Assembly: GCA_910578145.1 (NCBI GenBank)
Contig: CAJTPJ010000005.1
Location: 1 to 64,000 of the forward strand
From: an uncultured Christensenella sp.
GTDB taxonomy: Bacteria; Bacillota; Clostridia; Christensenellales; Borkfalkiaceae
Direction of reading: 5' to 3'
DNA: 64,000 nucleotides
Position 1 is the stretch's first letter, and each line of letters opens with the position of its first letter. The notes beneath the pieces were generated by a model, which made no database searches, had not been told where the DNA came from, and saw nothing but the letters and a program-made list of their open reading frames with translations. Position numbers and translations under genes: made by a program. Positions 27,501-36,221 of this stretch are shown here, piece after piece.

Positions 27501-28800
27501 TTACACGGTACGCCTAACCCGCTTGACCGATGCAGAGAATTACACGGACTATACGTTCCTGATAAATACGCTTGCACCGGAATTTAATTTAAGTATTGCG
27601 GAAGGGACAACAACAAATAAAAGCGTTATCGTAACGTGGACGGCAAGCGATATTGAAACCGTAACCTACACTTTGAACGGCGGCGAAGTCATTCAATTGC
27701 AAAACGGGGCTGTGATGTCGGACGATGGCGAATATACAGTTGTTGCAATGAACGACTTGGGTACGCAGAGCGTTAAGATTTTTGCCATAGATAAAACGCT
27801 TGATTACGATATTTTGATTGGCGATAAGCAAACGGTCGGCGTTGATACAACAAACAAAGATATAACGGTTGTCAACAACGAGCCGTTGTTTGTTTCAGTA
27901 AAAAAAGACGGTAGCCCTTATGATTTTGAATTTGGGCAAGTCATTTCCGCCGAGGGGATTTACGGCTTCCGCATCTTCGACGAATATGGCAACACCACAA
28001 CCTTTACAGTTGTAATAGATAAGTCTGTGGACTTGAAAGCAACGACAGGCAACGGAGTTATAACCAACGAAGATGTGGTTATAAGCGCAGACGAAAAAGT
28101 AAACCTTATCGTAACAAAGAACGGTAAGAAATACGGCTATGAAATTGAAACGCCTATAACGGAAGAAGGCTTCTATCAACTGACCGCTTACGATTTATTT
28201 GGGAACGAAAAAACCTTATCGTTTGAAATCGTAAAAGGTACTAAAACAAAGCTCGATTACACTCTCGGTAATAATGTAGAAATTAAATCCATACACCGCG
28301 ACGGCGAAGCAGTTTCGGCGGACGGGAACAGACTAAACTTTATGATAGACGGAACGTACACAGTTGTATGTAAGACTGAAGGCAAGGAATACACCTTCAT
28401 ACTGTCGCTTGATACAACCGCGCCTACCGTCAATTTAAACGGAATAGAGGATGGCGGCAAAGGTAATGTAACCGTTACGATTACAGATTTATCTGAAGCG
28501 GGAATAGTGGCGGTTTATAAGGACGGAAAGAAAATCGACTACAACTTGGGAGACGAACTAAAAGAGTACGGAGCTTACGAAGTGCGCGTGAGCGACGAAC
28601 TTGGCAACGAGCGTATATATAAATTTACTCTCGAATACCAAATGAACGGCGGCGCAATCGCGCTGATTATCATAGGGATTTTAGTAACCGTTGGAATAGT
28701 AATAGCGGTCATTCTCGGTAAAAGAGCAATCTACAAAAAGAGGTCAAAAAAGATGGTGGAAGATGTGGACGGATTTTATGAAGATGCTGATGAAGAATGA
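24505..28800 (+). CDS. Giant surface protein of the conjugation operon
   Basis: 1431 residues. Signal peptide (cleavage near ASA-A), then a long array of ~80-90-residue Ig-like repeats marked by phrases such as DTVAPTGQLYAN, IDTVAPTYNAY and LDTTAPTVNLNG with N-G-x-Y-T-F/V ends. A C-terminal membrane helix (ALIIIGILVTVGIVIAVILG) and a charged cytosolic tail (KKRSKKMVEDVDGFYED) close it. No sortase motif. It starts inside the virD4 stop and precedes the pilin, so it is likely a mating-pair adhesin tied to the channel rather than cargo. The domain family was not identified with certainty. Confidence 0.8.
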   Translation: MKEKRLRDKRNGLLLCMFLLMLIVCGSLAALFTVPLSASAATIPLEMTGVTSGNKISNNAVVNERIKVNIKNDEFLRIYYKTPLSSNFTYTSSGVYISGYTNGLYIVYATKESGEKSQEYSFFYDNVKPEGTIYSEGKVVNDGAYLSKSFSYSATDSGSGISAMYYKTPVSEEFTLYNSGTVIPTNSGDGLYTFYSVDCAGNESEKLSVYLETQAPIIKIYRNDELAYSKTITNSGTFDTDIYINPNDKLKICCDTSSGNVTSNYTLDTNITIGSEYSGINYTIDITTATGIASHFTYHIVRNKPIVVIDDITYTDGDTIYFNQDKSVNFVCDSVIENLGNTGVTISSEGNVNLNEYITFASGNSKTLTTVEDTETKYDLLLNDRAGNESAIIVIIDKFAPQGVWQSDGNELANGSYTQQPLTFKFTEAGITGMYSFNGGEYKTLTSGQTFIADGTYIVILSDRANNRSTFTAHIDTVAPTGQLYANYSPVHNNTVTNGRVYFTWDGTENTATVNGQAYEKNTVLTENGIYTFVLTDLAKNSTTYIIEIDTVAPTYNAYKLHGSKLTISKWYSVTFDKKDYSFATYTEALAFTCGKEFDKSVTVLMLDNIEDFNQHHLIAGNSEVRTGEYWLYKSPANAESYLYYFDRNLLDEVIAFYAKDYISGANHFIWNGDNVYGETADSMIDNVLLSENGTEAPALNGVVFDKVDGKEFYAELVGGNGIRVKLNYGLAIDKQISQGGLYKLTEVDEANNETVFFGILDTVAPALKVTATIYGNDAANELNITQDSLTSIAAYYYVSFEVGAIVDADKWSVLSVESSEATTYYTLGDELPCLMVGGEYLLTVYDRFGNYFSFTVYIVGNPATITIQNNADDTAFNIAITLGQNFNTIVSIEICRNDEAVTNVSTNVLNYTFDRAGYYKITLRDNFGRLITKEYVFNKALPSGTLAGVINGGKTKTDVVFTFDSTKYFASVKKDGQDYATNYNGELYFFATDLSSGYYTVRLTRLTDAENYTDYTFLINTLAPEFNLSIAEGTTTNKSVIVTWTASDIETVTYTLNGGEVIQLQNGAVMSDDGEYTVVAMNDLGTQSVKIFAIDKTLDYDILIGDKQTVGVDTTNKDITVVNNEPLFVSVKKDGSPYDFEFGQVISAEGIYGFRIFDEYGNTTTFTVVIDKSVDLKATTGNGVITNEDVVISADEKVNLIVTKNGKKYGYEIETPITEEGFYQLTAYDLFGNEKTLSFEIVKGTKTKLDYTLGNNVEIKSIHRDGEAVSADGNRLNFMIDGTYTVVCKTEGKEYTFILSLDTTAPTVNLNGIEDGGKGNVTVTITDLSEAGIVAVYKDGKKIDYNLGDELKEYGAYEVRVSDELGNERIYKFTLEYQMNGGAIALIIIGILVTVGIVIAVILGKRAIYKKRSKKMVEDVDGFYEDADEE

Positions 28801-28834
28801 GAGTTAAAATTACCCAAAAGGTGAGCAGGTTAAG

Positions 28835-28908
28835 GTGTAGGCGCATTTTGCCGTCAGAGACGGTTGCGCCTACACAAAAAACAACGGAAGCGGGATACCC
28901 GCCTTCGT
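28835..28908 (+). promoter_or_regulatory. Two tandem hairpins before the pilin gene
   Basis: The first has a perfect 11-bp outer stem (GTGTAGGCGCA / TGCGCCTACAC) around an inner CCGTC/GACGG stem. The second is ACGGAAGCGGG / CCCGCCTTCGT with one wobble and one mismatch. Neither has a T run after it. They look like RNA processing or stability elements between the adhesin and pilin messages. Confidence 0.55.
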
Positions 28909-28949
28909 TCTGAAAGAACTTAAAAAGATTAAAAAATGGAGGAAAATAA

Positions 28950-29237
28950 ATGGCAAATTTATTGGCAGCGGTGGATTTCGCACCCGTAATCGCACCCATT
29001 CTCGAAGTGCTGAACGCAATTTTGTGGCCCGCTATCGCAATCGTTGGGGCGGTTGGCACAATCTACTGTATTGTACTCGGCGTAAAGCTCGCAAAGAGCG
29101 ATGAGCAGAACAGCAGAGAGAAAGCGAAGAAAGACCTAATCGGCGCAATCATAGGCTTTGTCGCAATCTTCGTATTGATTGTTGCATTGAAAGTTTCGTT
29201 ACCGATTTTGCAGGATTGGGTACAGTCTCAAATTTAA
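28950..29237 (+). CDS. VirB2-like pilin / small membrane protein
   Basis: 95 residues, two hydrophobic helices (about 22-48 and 63-88) joined by a basic loop (KLAKSDEQNSREKAKKD). This is the layout of VirB2/TrbC pilins in Gram-positive elements (also called Maff2-type). AGGAGG precedes ATG 28950. It stands after two hairpins that may raise its message level, as pilins are needed in many copies. It is followed by the VirB6-like gene. Confidence 0.75.
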   Translation: MANLLAAVDFAPVIAPILEVLNAILWPAIAIVGAVGTIYCIVLGVKLAKSDEQNSREKAKKDLIGAIIGFVAIFVLIVALKVSLPILQDWVQSQI

Positions 29238-29256
29238 TTGAGACGGGAGGTGTAAA

Positions 29257-30981
29257 ATTTTTGATTGGATATTTGAACCTGTCGTAAGCGCAATTAAAGA
29301 TTGGTTTTACAGCGTTCTTTATAAGTTTCAGGCAGGAATTTGTTACATAATAGATTTCATCAAAAAAATCTTTTACAAGCTCTGCGGACTTGATACGGTA
29401 ATTGTGGACGGCGAAAATGTTGACCTTGTATCAAGCCTTGTACAGTCGAACACGATACACAGAGTGTTCTTAACGATTATGCTAATCGGCGTGATCTTGC
29501 TGACGATTTTCTTAATCATCGCGCTTATCCGAGCGAACTATCAATCGAATGAGAGAAAAACGAGAGGTGCGATTATAGCGAAAGCGGGGCAGAGCCTATT
29601 GATATTTTTGCTGATTCCGTTCTTGCTTCTTGCAGGTATGACACTTGTAAACACAATAATGGCGTCGATCAATTCTTCGATGCAGATTTACATAACGGAA
29701 GGGCAATCGTCGATAGGCGGGCAGATGCTGATAACGACAGGCAACAACGCTTTTATCGGTTCGTCGGGAGAGCGGGAAGCGATTGAGCGAATGTTCCTGT
29801 CGGGCGAATTGGACTATAACAAACTGTCGGTAGTAAAGCAATATTATGACATTTCGGAAATGAACTACGTCGTAGGCATATTGGGTGGACTTGTAATGCT
29901 CGTTATGTTCGTAATTTCAAGCATCACGTTCATTCAGAGAATTTTCGATATTATTTTGCTCTATATTGTTTCGCCGATAACCACAAGCACAATACCGCTT
30001 GACGAAGGCAACCGTTTCCGTGTTTGGAAAGATATGCTCATTTCCAAAATACTCGGCGCATACGGCATCATCTTGGTAATGAATTTGTTTTTCCTGGTAA
30101 TGCCGCAAATCAACCGAATGACCTTCTTCGATAACGGATTCCAAAACGGGTTAGTGTATTTCATGTTTATGATCGGCGGTGCTTTTGCAATCACGAAAGC
30201 AAATCTTGTTATTTCGCAGTTATGTGGAAGTCAGGCAGGCGGCAGAGAGTTCGCACAGATGATTTACAACTTCCGTTCGGGACTTGCGTTTGCAAGGGCT
30301 ACAACGGGGGCTGTCGGTGCAGTAGTCGGCGGTGCGGTAGGCGGTTCGGATTATTTGAAGCATAGAAAGCAAGGACACACGAAAGGCGAGAGCTTGAATA
30401 TGAGCGTACATAGTAACCGAAATCAGAGAGTTATGCAACAAGAGAGCAAACACCCGAAAGCAGATAAAGCAAAGCAGATAGCAGGTGCGCCGTTACGTTT
30501 GGCGACGCTGCCTGTCGGGGTTGTCAAAGACTTATTGCAGGGCGGTGTGATTACGGCAGGCAAAAACTTTGTTCCGAGATTGAAGAATGTGGCAGTAGGT
30601 AAGACATTGACTAACCGTGCCGACATTAAACCGAAAAAGCCGAAAGCTGAAACAACGGCGCAGGCAAATCAGGCGGCAAAGAAAGCGGAAGAAGTAGTGA
30701 ACAAGACGAACGACGCTCAAAGACATAATGACACGAGCGGAGGAAATATTCCGCCCAATACACCGCCCTCAGGTAACGATAATTCGGGCGGTGGCGATAT
30801 GAGTTCTACGAGAGAGACGGGCAAGTCTGACGTTGATACAAGCGCGGTAAATACAACAGGTAAGAATACAGAAGCTGATATAGGCTCAATGAGAGAAACG
30901 AGCGGCAGAACAACTTTAACGCCGATAGATAACGGGGAGGACAGTAACAATGAGGATAATTCCGAAGAAAACAAAGATTAA
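29257..30981 (+). CDS. VirB6/TrbL-like channel protein, apparent ATT start
   Basis: 574 residues if initiated at ATT 29257, which has GGGAGGTG a few bases upstream. The next usual start, GTG 29404, would drop FDWIFEPVVSAIKDWFYSVL and GICYIIDFIKKIFYKLCGLDTV, the typical start of this family. Several membrane helices lie between about 60 and 350 (ILLTIFLIIALI, LLIFLLIPFLLLAGM, GILGGLVMLVMFVIS, ILVMNLFFLVM). The last ~200 residues are hydrophilic and low-complexity. It forms the inner-membrane part of the transfer channel. It overlaps virB4 by 32 bases. Confidence 0.8.
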   Translation: MFDWIFEPVVSAIKDWFYSVLYKFQAGICYIIDFIKKIFYKLCGLDTVIVDGENVDLVSSLVQSNTIHRVFLTIMLIGVILLTIFLIIALIRANYQSNERKTRGAIIAKAGQSLLIFLLIPFLLLAGMTLVNTIMASINSSMQIYITEGQSSIGGQMLITTGNNAFIGSSGEREAIERMFLSGELDYNKLSVVKQYYDISEMNYVVGILGGLVMLVMFVISSITFIQRIFDIILLYIVSPITTSTIPLDEGNRFRVWKDMLISKILGAYGIILVMNLFFLVMPQINRMTFFDNGFQNGLVYFMFMIGGAFAITKANLVISQLCGSQAGGREFAQMIYNFRSGLAFARATTGAVGAVVGGAVGGSDYLKHRKQGHTKGESLNMSVHSNRNQRVMQQESKHPKADKAKQIAGAPLRLATLPVGVVKDLLQGGVITAGKNFVPRLKNVAVGKTLTNRADIKPKKPKAETTAQANQAAKKAEEVVNKTNDAQRHNDTSGGNIPPNTPPSGNDNSGGGDMSSTRETGKSDVDTSAVNTTGKNTEADIGSMRETSGRTTLTPIDNGEDSNNEDNSEENKD

Positions 30982-33568
30982 AATGACCTTTTATAAGGGC
31001 GTTACACTTTCCGATGTTATAGTCGGGTTTATAGGCTTGGTGCTTGTCGCAATAGCACTTTCAAGCAATCTGTCGTTCCGTTTCCTGATTGCAGGCGGCA
31101 TAATGATTTCATTTTTTCCGCTGTTCATTTCAATAAACGGCGACAGGCTCTACAAGATTGTCGGTTACTTTTTCAAGCACTTGGTAAGCCGTAAGAAATT
31201 CAAAAAGGCGAAGAAAGGCGAACAGTTAAAGAACGACGTAGAAAGCATTATCGCTTATGACCGAGTATGCGGCAACGGCATCATGGCGTTGAAAGATTCG
31301 CGCTATATCGGTGTTATGGAAATCCACCCTGTGGATTTCCGTATGCTCGGCGAGTTCGACCAAAACGAGCTTATAGACGGTGCTTTATCGCGTGTGCTGA
31401 ACAACGTTGCCGTCGGGAACGAAGCGGACATTGTGAAGTTGGAACGACCTTTAATCTTGGATAACTTTGTTGCGGACGAAATGGATCGTATCGTAAAAAT
31501 CGCAGAGAGTAAAGAGAAAGGCGAATTGAGCGACGGCGAGTACATGACGAGAGTGGACGTAATCCAAGACCGCATCACGACCATTGACGAGATGAACAGC
31601 AGTAACCCGATTTTGTATGCAAGATACTACCTTGTGTTGCAGAGCGGAAGCGAGAGAGACTTGAAAACGCAGTTGCAGGTTGCAACCGTAACGTTGCAAT
31701 CGTCGGGCATCAATGCGAGAACGCTTAACAGCAGAGAGCTTGCGGCGTTCATCAGATATTCGATAGACAGCGAGTTCGACGAACGCAAAATAGGCGACAA
31801 GAAGTACGAAGAATATTTCACGCCTGAAAACGTATTTTTCGGACTAACGACCACGCAGCAGAACGGCAAGACCTTATCGCATTTTGTAATCAACAATTAT
31901 CCGTTGAGGGTGTGTAACGGTTGGGGCGAGGGCTTATTCGATATTCCGAATACGAAAGTCGTAATGAAGATGAAGCCCGTCGAAAAGTTCAAGGCAATAC
32001 GCCGCATCGACAATGCGATTTTGGAAGTACAAACGCAGAATATGAAAAACCGCGCAAGCGACGTCATTGAGAAAGACACGCATTTGGAAAGTTTGCAAAG
32101 ACTTTTGTTGGACTTGCAGAACGAGAACGACGTGCTTTTCGATACGACGATTATTCTGACCGCCTATGACGAAAAGGGCAAGAACACGGTAAAGAAACAG
32201 GTACGCCGCAGGCTTCGTGAAATGGGCTTTGGCTTTAACGAAATGATAGGCAGACAAATGGACGCATATCTCACGAGCCAAATCTGTATGACGGACAAGT
32301 TGGGCGTTACACGCGGTATTCAGACGAGCAGTATTGCGGCGGTATTCCCGTTCATAAGCAATGCCATGGTAGACGATAAGGGCTTGCTTATCGGCGAGAA
32401 TAAGTTGCCTGTATTCGTGGACTTTACCAAAAGAGACGAAGCGCACTTATCGTCGAACATGATAGTTCTCGGTAAGCCGGGCAGCGGTAAGAGTTACGCT
32501 TGCAAGAGCATCATTGCGAATATCGCAAGTTGCAATACCCGCGTTTTCGTACTTGATCCCGAAAGCGAATACGGCAAACTGTGTCAGAGCTTCGGCGGTA
32601 AAGTCTTGGACGTATCGAGCGGCAAATTCGGCAAACTCAATCCCTTCCATATCATCAGAACGGAAGATGACGAGAACAGCGACGGTACGGGAAACGATTA
32701 CTTTGCGCACCTGCAATTCTTGGAGGAATTCTACCGTGTAGTATTGCCGGGCATCAATTCCGATTCGTTGGAACTCCTGAACAAGCTGACACAGGAGTTA
32801 TACGAAAAGAGCGGCATTACCGCATATTCCGATTTGTCCGCAGTTACGGCAGAGCAGTACCCGACATTTGACGATCTTGGCAAACTCATTGACAAGCGCG
32901 AGAAGAAAGAGAAAGACGAGTACAATCGCGGTTGCCTGAAAGTGCTTATGAACTATGTGGCAAAGTTCCGCAAGGGCGGCAGGTATAGCAACCTTTGGAA
33001 CGGCGCAACTTCGTTCAACCCGCAGGAAAACTTTGTTGTATTCGATTTCCAAAAGTTGCTTGCAAACAAGAACAATATCGTTGCCAATGCGCAGATGCTT
33101 TTGATTGTAAAGTGGCTTGAAAACGAAGTCGTAAAGAACAAGGACTACAACACGAAGTACGGCACGGCAAGAAAGTTGGTTGTTGCGGTAGACGAAGCAC
33201 ACTTGTTTATCGACGAGAAATACCCGATTGCGCTTGACTTTATGGCGAGCCTTGCAAAGCGTATTCGTAAGTATGAAGGTATGTTGATTACGATTACGCA
33301 GAGCGTAAAGGACGTAGCGGGTACGCCCGAAATTGCGAGAAAAAGTCAGGCACTTATAGACGTCTGTCAGTATTCGCTGATATTCAGTCTTTCGCCTAAC
33401 GATATGAGCGACCTGTGCGATTTGTACGCCCATGCAGGACAGATTAACGAAGCCGAGCAGAACTACATTATGCACAACAAGCGCGGTACGGCTTTCTTCA
33501 TTTCGTCGTCGCAGAACAGAACGAATATCGACATCGTAACAAGCAACTTTATCGAGAGTTTATTTTAA
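30950..33568 (+). CDS. virB4: PrgI-VirB4 fusion ATPase
   Basis: 872 residues. Residues 1-75 hold two membrane helices (VIVGFIGLVLVAIALS, FLIAGGIMISFFPLF), as in PrgI/VirB3-like subunits. The rest is VirB4: Walker A GKPGSGKS (508-515) and Walker B KLVVAVDEAHLFID (about 743-756). It powers assembly and substrate passage of the type IV channel. Fusion of the VirB3-like part is known in clostridial elements. No peptidoglycan hydrolase gene follows, where such elements usually carry one. Confidence 0.92.
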   Translation: MRIIPKKTKIKMTFYKGVTLSDVIVGFIGLVLVAIALSSNLSFRFLIAGGIMISFFPLFISINGDRLYKIVGYFFKHLVSRKKFKKAKKGEQLKNDVESIIAYDRVCGNGIMALKDSRYIGVMEIHPVDFRMLGEFDQNELIDGALSRVLNNVAVGNEADIVKLERPLILDNFVADEMDRIVKIAESKEKGELSDGEYMTRVDVIQDRITTIDEMNSSNPILYARYYLVLQSGSERDLKTQLQVATVTLQSSGINARTLNSRELAAFIRYSIDSEFDERKIGDKKYEEYFTPENVFFGLTTTQQNGKTLSHFVINNYPLRVCNGWGEGLFDIPNTKVVMKMKPVEKFKAIRRIDNAILEVQTQNMKNRASDVIEKDTHLESLQRLLLDLQNENDVLFDTTIILTAYDEKGKNTVKKQVRRRLREMGFGFNEMIGRQMDAYLTSQICMTDKLGVTRGIQTSSIAAVFPFISNAMVDDKGLLIGENKLPVFVDFTKRDEAHLSSNMIVLGKPGSGKSYACKSIIANIASCNTRVFVLDPESEYGKLCQSFGGKVLDVSSGKFGKLNPFHIIRTEDDENSDGTGNDYFAHLQFLEEFYRVVLPGINSDSLELLNKLTQELYEKSGITAYSDLSAVTAEQYPTFDDLGKLIDKREKKEKDEYNRGCLKVLMNYVAKFRKGGRYSNLWNGATSFNPQENFVVFDFQKLLANKNNIVANAQMLLIVKWLENEVVKNKDYNTKYGTARKLVVAVDEAHLFIDEKYPIALDFMASLAKRIRKYEGMLITITQSVKDVAGTPEIARKSQALIDVCQYSLIFSLSPNDMSDLCDLYAHAGQINEAEQNYIMHNKRGTAFFISSSQNRTNIDIVTSNFIESLF

Positions 33569-33580
33569 GGGGGAACACAG

Positions 33581-34375
33581 ATGCCAAATTGGGTAAGAAA
33601 CCATTTAACGATTGAAGGGGACAATGCGGCGGAAATCATGAAATCGTTGCTTGTTAAAAGTGATATTGACGGCGAGTACGATTTCGATTTTAACAAGATA
33701 ATTCCTATGCCGCTTGATCTGTACATTGAAGCGGGCAGCAGTACCTATGAAGCGACGGCGTTGTATATGACGTATATCAATCCGCTTATTGATTATTACG
33801 GCGAAAATAAAATGCCTGTAACCGATTACATTAACTTGTGTCGCAACATTCAGTACAGACAGTTAAAAGAAAAACCTAATTACGCTTTAAGCAAGGAAGA
33901 AGTCGCATCGTACATAAATCGATTCGAGAAAACCGAGAAAGGCGAAAAGGGAATGTTGGCATTAGGAAAGCAGGCGGTAGACAATTTCTTGCGTTTCGGT
34001 GCGACGGATTGGTACGAATGGAGTTTAAGCAATTGGGGGACAAAATGGAACGCACACAATACGGAAGTCCCTGATATAAATACGCCGGACATATATTTCG
34101 ATACAGCATGGGATCGTGTGCCTGCCTTAATTCAAAAGCTGTCGCAAATGCACAAGGACTGTCTGTTTAAGTATGATTACGCGGAAGAACAAGCGGGCTA
34201 TTTTGCGGGTAGTATCACATTTAAGAACGGCGAGGTTATTGAACGTAATGAATGTGAGCCGGACAGTAAAGAATGCTTCGAAAAATATTTTGAGCTGTGG
34301 GGTGGCGAGGACGAATTTAAGTTCAACGAAAAAACGGGAACTTACGAATATGTAGATGAGGACGAGATGGAATGA
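33581..34375 (+). CDS. Api92-like ferredoxin-fold protein
   Basis: 264 residues starting MPNWVRNHLTIEG, the signature of the YubB/Api92-like (DUF1281) family. Further marks are FDFNKIIPMP (about 35-45), NWGTKWNAHNTE (about 147-158) and IYFDTAWDRVP (about 166-176). The family is widespread on phages and plasmids; its action is unproven, with anti-host or anti-defence roles suspected. The C-terminus is acidic (VDEDEME). A shorter relative lies at 43077. It follows virB4 by 12 bases and overlaps the next gene by four. Confidence 0.75.
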   Translation: MPNWVRNHLTIEGDNAAEIMKSLLVKSDIDGEYDFDFNKIIPMPLDLYIEAGSSTYEATALYMTYINPLIDYYGENKMPVTDYINLCRNIQYRQLKEKPNYALSKEEVASYINRFEKTEKGEKGMLALGKQAVDNFLRFGATDWYEWSLSNWGTKWNAHNTEVPDINTPDIYFDTAWDRVPALIQKLSQMHKDCLFKYDYAEEQAGYFAGSITFKNGEVIERNECEPDSKECFEKYFELWGGEDEFKFNEKTGTYEYVDEDEME

Positions 34376-34794
34376 GCTTGCCGAGCTATATCTGCAAAGA
34401 ATTACCTGACGGAAGCTATTTAGGTATCTATTGCCATAGTTCGGGCGAGGTTGCAAGGAACGGAAAAATGCTGTGTGAACATTACACCGATGAAGCAAAG
34501 ATAGACAAACTACTTGCGCTCGGCGACATAAGCAACCTTGCCCCGAATTTAGAGCCTGATACCCCCAACGATTTCTCTAACGCTTGCTATGCGTATTGCC
34601 GAGACGGTGGCGAAAGCTACGACCACAATAAACCGCAAGTTGTTCGGTTAAGAAATGCACGAAAGTCGGGGATCAAGTTCATGTATGTATTCGGGTTGGA
34701 CGGTAAATGGCGGTATTGCAATCTGTGGCAACCAAGGTCAAAGTTCCAAGACGTGCAGGAAGCGTTGCACAAAGAAAATACAGCGGAAATGTAA
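34372..34794 (+). CDS. Unrecognised mobile-element protein
   Basis: 140 residues, soluble. It begins LPSYICKELPDGSYLGIYCHSSG and contains MLCEHYTDEAKIDKLLALGDIS, a pattern I associate with a common but unnamed phage/ICE family. Several aromatic and cysteine residues; no catalytic motif. It ends in ENTAEM, one of the recurrent acidic tails of this block. It overlaps the preceding gene by four bases (ATGA) and is eight bases from the methylase gene. Confidence 0.6.
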   Translation: MSLPSYICKELPDGSYLGIYCHSSGEVARNGKMLCEHYTDEAKIDKLLALGDISNLAPNLEPDTPNDFSNACYAYCRDGGESYDHNKPQVVRLRNARKSGIKFMYVFGLDGKWRYCNLWQPRSKFQDVQEALHKENTAEM

Positions 34795-34802
34795 AGGGGG
34801 CA

Positions 34803-35378
34803 ATGTTTACAGACATCTATAACACAGACAAAAAGTACAACGTTATCTACGCAGATCCGCCGTGGCAGTACAACACGCGTAATAACCCGAATACGAAGTT
34901 CGGTAAGGGCGCATACGGACATTACAGTTTGATGACAATGCAAGATATAGCGAAATTGCCTGTACCTGAAATTGCGGCAGAAAACTGTGCGCTGTTTTTG
35001 TGGGTAACGTTTCCGTATCTGAAAGAGCAAATCAAGCTGTTTGAAGATTGGGGTTTCCGCTATACGACGCTCGGTTTCAGTTGGGTAAAGACAAACCCGA
35101 AGAACGACAAGCTGTTTTTCGGTATCGGCTACTATGCAAAAAGCAACTGTGAAATTTGCCTTATGGGTGTTAAAGGAAAAATGAAGCCTGTAAGCAACAG
35201 TGTATCAAGTTGCATTATATCGCCGAGACAGGAACATAGCAAAAAGCCGGATGAAGTGCGAGACCGTATTGTTGAACTGTTTGGCGACGTGCCGAGAATT
35301 GAACTATTTGCAAGACAATGGGCGACGGGTTGGGATTGTTGGGGGAACGAGTGCGAGAACAATGATAAGGTTGCATAA
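34803..35378 (+). CDS. MT-A70 family adenine methyltransferase
   Basis: 191 residues from ATG 34803, with AAAGGGGG upstream; an in-frame extension to 34707 overlaps the preceding gene and is not needed. The catalytic DPPW motif is at 18-21, GHYSLMT and LFLWVT follow, and the C-terminus has RIELFARQ...GWDCWGNE, the usual end of this family. It should methylate adenine N6 in DNA. No matching endonuclease is adjacent, so self-modification to escape host restriction is the likely use. Confidence 0.9.
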   Translation: MFTDIYNTDKKYNVIYADPPWQYNTRNNPNTKFGKGAYGHYSLMTMQDIAKLPVPEIAAENCALFLWVTFPYLKEQIKLFEDWGFRYTTLGFSWVKTNPKNDKLFFGIGYYAKSNCEICLMGVKGKMKPVSNSVSSCIISPRQEHSKKPDEVRDRIVELFGDVPRIELFARQWATGWDCWGNECENNDKVA

Positions 35379-35387
35379 GGGAGGAAA

Positions 35388-36203
35388 ATGAGCAAAAAGG
35401 AAAAACAGGATTACATAGTTGTATCGTTTAGCGGCGGTAAAGACAGTACGGCAATGTTGCTACGAATGATTGAGTTGGGCGAACACATAGACGAGGTTAT
35501 AACTTGCGACACATATAAAGAGTTTCCCGCTATGTATCGTCATCTCGATAAAGTCAGAGCGGTGGTAGAAAAGGCAGGCATAAAATTTACGGCATTAAAA
35601 AACGAAAAGTCGTTTGACTACTATATGTTTGAGTTTCGCCCCGAACAGCCGACAGGATTTTTCGGAAAGTATCAGAACATTAAAGGCAGATCGTGGGCGA
35701 CGTCGAAAGTGCGTTGGTGTACGAAAGAGATGAAAATACGCATCATCAATGCATATCTTCGGGAATTATCGAAGCAGTACAACATCATTCAATGCGTAGG
35801 TATCGCCGCCGACGAAACACAGAGACTTGAACGGAAAAGCAACAAGGAAAAGAATAAAAGGCTGCCGTTGGTTGAGTGGGGTTGGAGTGAAGCGGACTGT
35901 CTGAAATACTGTTACGAGAAAGGCTACGATTGGGAGGGCTTATACGAAATATACGACAGAGCTTCGTGTTGGTGTTGCCCGTTGCAATCGTTGAAAAGTC
36001 TGCGCAGTTTGCGTATCAACTTTCCCGAACTGTGGGAAGAACTGAAAGACATGGACGCAAGGACTTGGCGTAAGTTTCAGGTAAACTATTCGGTCAAAGA
36101 CTTGGAAAAAAGATTTCAGTTTGAAGAAGAAAGGACAAAACACAATTTGCCTATCAAGGGCAGGGATTTTTATTCCCAACTGAAAGAAAGCCTGAGTGCG
36201 TAA
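35388..36203 (+). CDS. PP-loop (PAPS reductase-like) protein
   Basis: 271 residues. The ATP-binding PP-loop is SGGKDST (15-21). Later, WCTKEMK (about 109-115) and a CWCC cluster (about 196-199) match the PAPS reductase/DndC-like superfamily often seen on phages and mobile elements. It lacks the other dnd genes, so DNA phosphorothioation is unlikely. Activation of a sulfur or nucleotide substrate is possible; target unknown. GGGAGG precedes ATG 35388. Confidence 0.8.
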   Translation: MSKKEKQDYIVVSFSGGKDSTAMLLRMIELGEHIDEVITCDTYKEFPAMYRHLDKVRAVVEKAGIKFTALKNEKSFDYYMFEFRPEQPTGFFGKYQNIKGRSWATSKVRWCTKEMKIRIINAYLRELSKQYNIIQCVGIAADETQRLERKSNKEKNKRLPLVEWGWSEADCLKYCYEKGYDWEGLYEIYDRASCWCCPLQSLKSLRSLRINFPELWEELKDMDARTWRKFQVNYSVKDLEKRFQFEEERTKHNLPIKGRDFYSQLKESLSA

Positions 36204-36221
36204 AAAATCAAGGAGACAAAA

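Noticed and set aside
35388..36203. Part of a Dnd phosphorothioation system
   Set aside because: DndC-like PP-loop similarity only; no dndA, dndB, dndD or dndE is nearby, and stand-alone proteins of this type are common on mobile elements.
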